Shown piece by piece: positions 27,939-32,308 of a stretch of 32,308 nucleotides of DNA. The notes beneath the pieces were generated by a model. It did no database searches and was not told the origin of the DNA. It saw only the letters and a program-made list of their open reading frames with translations. Location: NCBI RefSeq assembly GCF_014843825.1, contig NZ_JHQR01000137.1:1-32308 (forward strand), written 5' to 3'. The stretch is from Mesorhizobium silamurunense. Its GTDB lineage: Bacteria > Pseudomonadota > Alphaproteobacteria > Rhizobiales > Rhizobiaceae. Made by a program: the position numbers and the translations under genes. The stretch's first letter is position 1. The number at the start of each line of letters is the position of its first letter.

Positions 27939-28006
27939 CGGAAAAGGCGCTGGGCCGAAATGGCCAGCGCCGACTCTCATCTTCCCTTTCAGGATTGGCG
28001 CTGGCT
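27939..28006 (-). promoter_or_regulatory. Attenuator-like leader of guaB
   Basis: On the minus strand, three segments appear in order: GCCAGCGCC (28005-27997), GGCGCTGGCC (27971-27962) and GGCCCAGCGCC (27956-27946), followed by TTTTCC. Segment 2 pairs with segment 3 (eight pairs plus two beyond a bulged C) to form a terminator-like hairpin with a T run. Segment 1 pairs equally well with segment 2 (nine pairs), which would prevent that hairpin. This is the classical layout of mutually exclusive structures. The hairpin ends about 25 bases before the guaB ATG. Confidence 0.55.
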
Positions 28007-28060
28007 GGTAACACGTCCTGCTGCGGTTGAAAAGCCGATCGTTGCGAGACGCTTCAGGTT

Positions 28061-28510
28061 CTATTCCGCACCCAGGAGAGCATCCAGCAAAGCATGACGC
28101 GGCGATGCAAAAGGATTGACGACGGTTACACCGCCCCAGGTGAAGCCGTCCTGCAGGTCTTCCGACAGGAGCAGCCGGCAACCTGTGTGCGAAGCAGCGG
28201 AGAGAGTGACAGCATCCCAGATGCCGAAGCGATGGTCCGCTGCAAGATCGACAGCCGTCATCATCACGTCCGGCGTCGTTCCAGCAACCGGGAAGGCGTC
28301 GCTCCAGCCAAGCAACGCATCCCGAGCTTCCTGAGGCGACCTTCCGGCTTTGCGGACGAGAACATTGAACAGTTCGCCCAGCACCTGGACCGGAATAATG
28401 GCGGCCTCTGGTGGAAGGTTGTGCAGCAGTTCGAGAACGACGTCGCGTTTCTCCATATTATTGACGCCCTCCGCACAGGCAAGGACGTTGGTGTCGATCG
28501 CGACCTTCAC
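28061..28510 (-). CDS. vapC: PIN domain toxin (VapC-like ribonuclease)
   Basis: 149 residues forming a complete PIN domain. Acidic metal ligands are Asp6 (VAIDTNVLA), Glu46 (LGELFNVL), Asp99 (GIWDAVTLSAA) and the Ser-Glu-Asp cluster at 116-118 (LSEDLQDGF). PIN toxins cleave tRNA or rRNA and stop translation when the antitoxin is degraded. The start codon overlaps the antitoxin stop by four bases (ATGA type), giving tight translational coupling. RNA target unknown. Confidence 0.9.
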   Translation of the reverse strand: MKVAIDTNVLACAEGVNNMEKRDVVLELLHNLPPEAAIIPVQVLGELFNVLVRKAGRSPQEARDALLGWSDAFPVAGTTPDVMMTAVDLAADHRFGIWDAVTLSAASHTGCRLLLSEDLQDGFTWGGVTVVNPFASPRHALLDALLGAE

Positions 28511-28752
28511 CGATCGTCCTCATAAAGCTCGTCGCGGGTCCAGCGTCCGGCATCGACGATCGGCTGCCGTTCGAGCCGCGACAGCAATGCCGCGCGCGAG
28601 CGGGAGGCTACGCCCTCGTGCTTGTCCGCAGGCACGATCCGCGCCACCGGCCGCCCATGGCTGGTCACGACGTAGCTGTGGCCCTCCCGTACCTCACGCA
28701 GGATATGGGAGAATCTGCGATTGGCATCGGCTGCCGAAACGGCTTCGTCCAT
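28507..28752 (-). CDS. Phd/YefM family antitoxin
   Basis: 81 residues. The N-terminal Phd/YefM DNA-binding fold is clear: VSAADANRRFSHILREVREGHSYVVTSHGRPVARIVPA. The C-terminal part (RWTRDELYEDDR) is the acidic, flexible toxin-neutralising segment. It sits first in the operon, overlapping the PIN toxin gene. Such proteins repress their own promoter, strongest when bound to toxin; a palindrome is present just upstream. Confidence 0.9.
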   Translation of the reverse strand: MDEAVSAADANRRFSHILREVREGHSYVVTSHGRPVARIVPADKHEGVASRSRAALLSRLERQPIVDAGRWTRDELYEDDR

Positions 28753-28767
28753 GATTGCACCTGCCTG

Positions 28768-28790
28768 TAGTTATTTTCACTACAATAGTG
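28768..28790. promoter_or_regulatory. Probable operator of the toxin-antitoxin operon
   Basis: CACTA (28778-28782) and TAGTG (28786-28790) form a 13-bp palindrome. TAGT at 28768-28771 and ACTA at 28779-28782 form a second, overlapping dyad. The spot is AT-rich compared with its surroundings, 16 bp upstream of the antitoxin ATG, where a promoter would lie. Confidence 0.5.
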
Positions 28791-28966
28791 ATGCGTCCGA
28801 ATTTAGCAAGCCATTTGCCGGGTCGTGACGGCCACCAATGGTTGCGGTCGCACAAAAGTGACAGCAATTTAATGCGACATCCGGGCCTGTGCGTGATAAC
28901 CGCCCGGGCGTGCCGGCTTGCCCCCAGCCGGGCCCCAGAATCGCGAAGACAACTCAGGGCGCTCCC

Positions 28967-30388
28967 TTGAACCGCATCATCCCGCTCATCCTGGCGGTCG
29001 CACTTTTCATGGAGAACATGGATTCGACCGTGATTGCGACCTCGCTGCCGGCGATCGCCATCGATATCCACACCAGCCCGATCGCGCTGAAGCTGGCGCT
29101 GACGGCCTATCTGGTGTCGCTGGCGATCTTCATTCCGATCAGCGGCTGGATGGCGGACCGGTTCGGCGCCAAGAACGTGTTTCGCGCCGCGATCGCCGTC
29201 TTCATCGCCGGCTCGGTTGCCTGCGCCTTTGCCTATTCGCTGCCGGCCTTCGTGGTGTCGCGCTTCCTGCAAGGCATTGGCGGCGCCATGATGACGCCGG
29301 TCGGGCGCCTGGTGCTGGTGCGCGCCACGCCGAAGAACGAGCTTGTCGCGGCGATGTCGTGGCTGACGGTGCCGGCACTGGTCGGGCCGCTGGTCGGACC
29401 GCCGATCGGCGGTTTCATCACCACCTATTTCACCTGGCACTGGATTTTTCTCATCAACGTCCCGATCGGACTCGTCGGGATCTGGCTCGCGACACGCTAT
29501 CTGCCGGAAACAGGGCCGACCGAAACACCGCCGCTCGACTTCCCCGGCTTCGTGCTGAGTGGGCTAGCGGCTTCCGGAATCGTCTTCGGCCTCTCCGTCG
29601 TCAGCCTGCCCGCTCTGCCGCCGATCGCCGGCTTCATCACGGTTGCCGTCGGCCTGGTTTCGGGCGTGCTTTACCTCCTGCATGCGCGGCGCGCCAAAAA
29701 CCCGCTGCTGGCGCTGGAGCTGTTCCGCAACCAGGTGTTCTGTTCCTCCGTGCTCGGCGGCTCGCTGTTCCGCATCGGCATCGGCGCTGTGCCGTTCCTC
29801 CTGCCGCTGATGTTCCAGATCGGCTTCGGCCTGACGCCGTTCCAGTCCGGCATGATCACCTTCGTCTCGGCGATCGGTGCCATCGGCATGAAGTTCGTCA
29901 CGGCGTTGCTCTTCAGGCTCGCCGGGTTCCGCCGGGTGCTGATTTGCGGTTCGCTGATCGCCGCCGGCTCGATCGCCATCTATGGCCTCTTCACCCCCGA
30001 AACACCCTATGCGCTGATGCTCGCGATCCTGCTGGTCGGCGGCTTCATCCGTTCGATGTTCTTCACCGGCGTCAACGCACTCTCCTATGCCGAGATTTCC
30101 GCCGCCGACACCAGCAAGGCGACGCCGATCACCGCTGTCTTCCAGCAGCTTTCGATCGCGCTCGGCGTGGCGCTGGCCGGCGGAATACTGGAGGTGTCGA
30201 CCTCGATCCATGGCGGGCCGCTGACGCTGAGCGACTTCCACATCGCCTTCTTCATCGTCGCGGCCGTCTCGGCGATCGCCTCGCTGACCTTCATGCGGCT
30301 GGCGCCCGATGCCGGCAACGCCGTTTCCGGACATGGCAGGCTGACGACGCCGAAGGCGCTGGAGACGGTGGGGACGGCGGGGAAGTAG
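28967..30388 (+). CDS. MFS multidrug exporter, DHA2 (14-helix) family
   Basis: 473 residues with 14 predicted helices. The DHA2 hallmarks are LFMENMDSTVIATSLPAIA at the N terminus (motif D1), GWMADRFGAKNVF (motif A), RFLQGIGGAMMTPVGRLVL (motif B) and GPLVGPPIGGFITTYFTWHWIFLINVPIGL (motif C, diagnostic of drug:H+ antiporters). Members export drugs, dyes or bile-type compounds. TTG 28967 gives the family start MNRIIPLILAVALF and has AGGG upstream; a GTG at 28889 would add 26 residues without a ribosome-binding site. No regulator is adjacent. A dispersed repeat follows the stop. Confidence 0.88.
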   Translation: MNRIIPLILAVALFMENMDSTVIATSLPAIAIDIHTSPIALKLALTAYLVSLAIFIPISGWMADRFGAKNVFRAAIAVFIAGSVACAFAYSLPAFVVSRFLQGIGGAMMTPVGRLVLVRATPKNELVAAMSWLTVPALVGPLVGPPIGGFITTYFTWHWIFLINVPIGLVGIWLATRYLPETGPTETPPLDFPGFVLSGLAASGIVFGLSVVSLPALPPIAGFITVAVGLVSGVLYLLHARRAKNPLLALELFRNQVFCSSVLGGSLFRIGIGAVPFLLPLMFQIGFGLTPFQSGMITFVSAIGAIGMKFVTALLFRLAGFRRVLICGSLIAAGSIAIYGLFTPETPYALMLAILLVGGFIRSMFFTGVNALSYAEISAADTSKATPITAVFQQLSIALGVALAGGILEVSTSIHGGPLTLSDFHIAFFIVAAVSAIASLTFMRLAPDAGNAVSGHGRLTTPKALETVGTAGK

Positions 30389-30392
30389 GCGC

Positions 30393-30519
30393 CCTTCCCT
30401 TCTTCCCCTTGTGGGAAAAGGTGGATCGGCGCGCAGCGCGTTGGAGTTCCCTGGAGCCCCCCTCATCCGACCGAGCTTCGCTCGGCCACCTTCTCCCACA
30501 AGAAGGGGAGAAGGAAAGG
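30393..30519. repeat. Dispersed rhizobial palindromic repeat
   Basis: A 127-bp element whose ends are imperfect inverted repeats: left arm with CCCTTGTGGGAAAAGGTGG, right arm CCACCTTCTCCCACAAG continuing to GGGGAGAAGG. An inner perfect stem, CCGAGC-TTC-GCTCGG, occupies 30471-30485. It fills the gap between convergent genes and could end both transcripts. The arm sequence recurs as shorter stems at 25358-25391 and, in part, 14780-14802. Confidence 0.75.
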
Positions 30520-30521
30520 TG

Positions 30522-31217
30522 CTACCCCTTAAAATCCTTCGCCAGCAGGTAAAGCTCCACCGATTCATCCCGCGAAGCTGGCGGCTTGACGTGGTGGACC
30601 GAGCGGAAGTTCTGCTTCAGCCGAGACAAGAGCTCGTTCTCGGCGCCGCCCTGAAAAGTCTTGGCGAGGAAATGCCCGCCGGGCTTCAAGACCTGCAGCG
30701 CGAAATCGGCGGCGACCTCGCATAGGTGCATGGTGCGCAGATGGTCGGTGCGACGGTGGCCAGTGGTGGGAGCCGCCATGTCCGACAGCACGACATCGGG
30801 CTGGCCGCCGAGCGCTTCGGACAGCTTCTGCGGCGCCTCCGGGTCGAGGAAATCCATCAGCAGCACAGGCGCGCCCGGCACCGCGTCCATCTCGAGATAA
30901 TCGATGCCGACGACATGCGGGTTCTCGGCCGTCGACCTGGTGCGCGCCGCCGCCACCTGGCACCAGCCGCCGGGAGCGGCACCCAAATCGATCACCTTCA
31001 TGCCGGGCCTGAGCAGATGGTGCTTGTCGTCGATCTCGATCAGCTTGTAAGCGGCGCGCGAGCGGTAGCCGTCGGCCTTGGAGCGCTGCACGTAGGGATC
31101 GTTCATATGGCGCTCGAGCCAGCGGCGCGAGGATTCCTTCAGGCCGCTCTTCTTCTTGATCCTGGTCTTGAGCACGCGCATGCCGGCCGAGCCAGGCTTT
31201 TCAGGCTTCTTGCTCAT
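30522..31217 (-). CDS. rlmE: 23S rRNA (uridine-2'-O)-methyltransferase RlmE (FtsJ)
   Basis: 231 residues. RlmE methylates U2552 in the A-loop of 23S rRNA in a late step of 50S assembly. The SAM-binding motif [15 protein letters not shown] follows the catalytic Lys in [11 protein letters not shown]. The remaining tetrad residues lie in [30 protein letters not shown] and [17 protein letters not shown] basic N-terminal extension (KTRIKKKSG) is common in alphaproteobacteria. ATG 31217 is preferred over 31262, as the upstream stretch lies in a dispersed repeat. It is downstream of ppx/gppA on the same strand, a common rhizobial arrangement. Confidence 0.94.
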   Translation of the reverse strand: MSKKPEKPGSAGMRVLKTRIKKKSGLKESSRRWLERHMNDPYVQRSKADGYRSRAAYKLIEIDDKHHLLRPGMKVIDLGAAPGGWCQVAAARTRSTAENPHVVGIDYLEMDAVPGAPVLLMDFLDPEAPQKLSEALGGQPDVVLSDMAAPTTGHRRTDHLRTMHLCEVAADFALQVLKPGGHFLAKTFQGGAENELLSRLKQNFRSVHHVKPPASRDESVELYLLAKDFKG

Positions 31218-31231
31218 GGCCGTTCTCTCTT

Positions 31232-31279
31232 GAGCACGATCTCTTCCAAAACCGGCTTCCACTTTTTGGGATCATGCTC
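31232..31279. repeat. 48-bp dispersed palindrome between ppx/gppA and rlmE
   Basis: GAGCACGATC at one end and GATCATGCTC at the other form an imperfect dyad, with AACCGG near the centre. Elements with this sequence plan (GAGCATGATC...AAAAGTGG...CCGGTTTT...GATCATGCTC) are abundant in rhizobial genomes from general knowledge. It overlaps the end of ppx/gppA and supplies its TGA stop. Confidence 0.75.
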
Positions 31280-32308
31280 TGCGCCAGGCGCCGTCATCGG
31301 CCATCAGCTCGCTCAAAATCCCCTCGCGCAAGCCGCGGTCGGCGACGCGGAGCCGCTCAGATGGCCACACGCCGCGGATCGCTTCCAGGATAGCACAGCC
31401 GGCAAGCACCAGGTCGGCGCGATCGGCGCCGATGCAGGGATTGGCGACGCGCTGCTGGAAATCCCAGCCGATCAGTTTTTCCACCATCCGGTCGACGCTC
31501 TGACGGTCCATCCACAGCCCGTCGACGCGGCGGCGGTCGTAGCGCTCGAGATCGAGATGGACGCCGGCCAGCGTCGTCACCGTGCCGGAGGTGCCGAGCA
31601 GGTGGAACTGGGGGCTGGCCAGCACATGCGCGAGCCGGTCGCGCCCGTCGAACGCCTTGAGCCGCACCGCAACGTCGTCGACCATGGCGGTGAAGGTTTC
31701 GCGCGTCACCGTGCGGCCGCCGAAGCGCTCGGCGAGCGAGACGACACCCACGGGAAGCGAGGTCCAGGAGACGATGTGGTTGGCGAGCCGCGGCGAGCGC
31801 TGGCCGCGCGTGAGATCGATCAGCGCGATCTCGGACGAGCCACCGCCGATGTCGAACAGCACCACGCCGCGCGTATCGCGCTCGACCAGCGAGCCGCAGC
31901 CGGAGACGGCCAGGCGGGCCTCGGTCTGGCGGTCGATGATCTCCAGTTTCAGCCCTGCCTCACGCTCGACGCGTTCGAGGAACTCGACGCCGTTTTCGGC
32001 GGAGCGGCAGGCCTCGGTGGCGATCAGCCTTGCCTTCCTGATCTTGCGGTTGCGCAGCTTCTCGCCGCAGATCTTGAGCGCCTCGACGGCGCGATCCATG
32101 GCGGCCTGGCCGAGCCGCCCGCTGGCGGAGAGCCCCTCACCCAGCCTGACGATGCGGGAAAAGGCATCGATGACGCGGAATTGGCCGTGCCGGCCAGGCA
32201 CGGCGACGAGCAGCCGGCAATTGTTGGTGCCGAGATCGAGCGCGGCGAACACGGGCAGCTCCTGCTGCGGACGCCGCGGCACGCTCGAAACCGGCGGCTG
32301 CGGCATCG
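31272..32308 (-). CDS. Ppx/GppA phosphatase family protein, 5' end possibly beyond window
   Basis: At least 344 residues are visible, with an ATG at 32306, but upstream sequence is missing, so the true start may lie outside. The actin-like ATPase fold is marked by FAALDLGTNNCRLLVA (phosphate 1), ATEACRSAENG, VLFDIGGGSSEIALIDL (phosphate 2) and GTSGTVTTLAGVHLDL. The family hydrolyses polyphosphate or pppGpp (exopolyphosphatase or guanosine pentaphosphatase); which reaction applies is not decided by sequence alone. It lacks the long C-terminal HD-like region of E. coli Ppx, so it is the short rhizobial form. Its stop is provided by a dispersed palindrome. rlmE follows. Confidence 0.9.
   Translation of the reverse strand, partial: MPQPPVSSVPRRPQQELPVFAALDLGTNNCRLLVAVPGRHGQFRVIDAFSRIVRLGEGLSASGRLGQAAMDRAVEALKICGEKLRNRKIRKARLIATEACRSAENGVEFLERVEREAGLKLEIIDRQTEARLAVSGCGSLVERDTRGVVLFDIGGGSSEIALIDLTRGQRSPRLANHIVSWTSLPVGVVSLAERFGGRTVTRETFTAMVDDVAVRLKAFDGRDRLAHVLASPQFHLLGTSGTVTTLAGVHLDLERYDRRRVDGLWMDRQSVDRMVEKLIGWDFQQRVANPCIGADRADLVLAGCAILEAIRGVWPSERLRVADRGLREGILSELMADDGAWRRA

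Noticed and set aside
27921..28181. Extension of guaB by 87 codons upstream
   Set aside because: The family start MAKII at 27920 has its own ribosome-binding site. The upstream part would overlap the hairpin leader and the toxin gene.
28918..30552. 544-codon plus-strand frame overlapping the DHA2 exporter
   Set aside because: The overlapping frame carries all DHA2 motifs. This one is a frame shadow and runs on into the dispersed repeat.

Overview
The window looks like chromosomal DNA of a Mesorhizobium-like alphaproteobacterium (Rhizobiales). This rests on very high GC, alpha-type housekeeping genes (parC, aspS, rnd, guaB, rlmE, ppx/gppA, bpt, sthA), many transporters paired with one-component regulators, and intergenic palindromes of the kind common in rhizobia. 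The assignment comes from recognising protein families and is not a database match. No tRNA, rRNA, CRISPR array, transposase or phage gene was seen.

Layout. 1-1924: a GntR/FCD repressor (cut by the window edge) divergent from an MdtG-like efflux pump, with GGATACC/GGTATCC operator half-sites between them. 1964-2338: a DUF423 membrane protein. 2362-3957: the most unusual part. Two tiny paralogous genes (45 and 47 codons) lie on the minus strand, divergent from a LacI-type regulator, and three copies of one 14-bp LacI-like operator surround their promoter and leader. 4012-8983: an OpgC-like acyltransferase with a palindromic tandem repeat at its N terminus, an alpha/beta hydrolase, an RTX calcium-binding protein, a soluble transhydrogenase (sthA) and an RDD membrane protein. 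9124-12095: bpt (N-degron leucyltransferase), an EamA transporter and an AI-2E family permease. 12315-14482: a class III adenylate cyclase/TolB/TPR gene broken by a frameshift and a stop codon, read here as a recent pseudogene. 14811-20539: parC, an exported protein of unknown function, and aspS. 20656-24131: a DeoR-type repressor divergent from a YbjJ-like MFS gene, followed by a YcaD-like MFS gene. 24200-28752: rnd, a MAPEG protein, a small membrane protein overlapping the end of guaB, guaB itself with an attenuator-like leader, and a Phd/VapC toxin-antitoxin pair. 28967-32308: a DHA2-type MFS exporter, rlmE and a ppx/gppA phosphatase (running off the edge), separated by two dispersed palindromic repeats.

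How the genes fit together. Most are independent housekeeping or transport units, not one pathway. Clear functional pairs are regulator plus pump (GntR/MdtG; DeoR/YbjJ-like), antitoxin plus toxin, and LacI plus the twin small genes. The last is the best candidate for an undescribed system: a sugar-repressor-type protein whose only visible local targets are two related microproteins. The second candidate for new regulation is the guaB leader, which has mutually exclusive hairpins, one of them terminator-like. Coding starts were chosen by ribosome-binding sites and family length, and several differ from the longest open frame.
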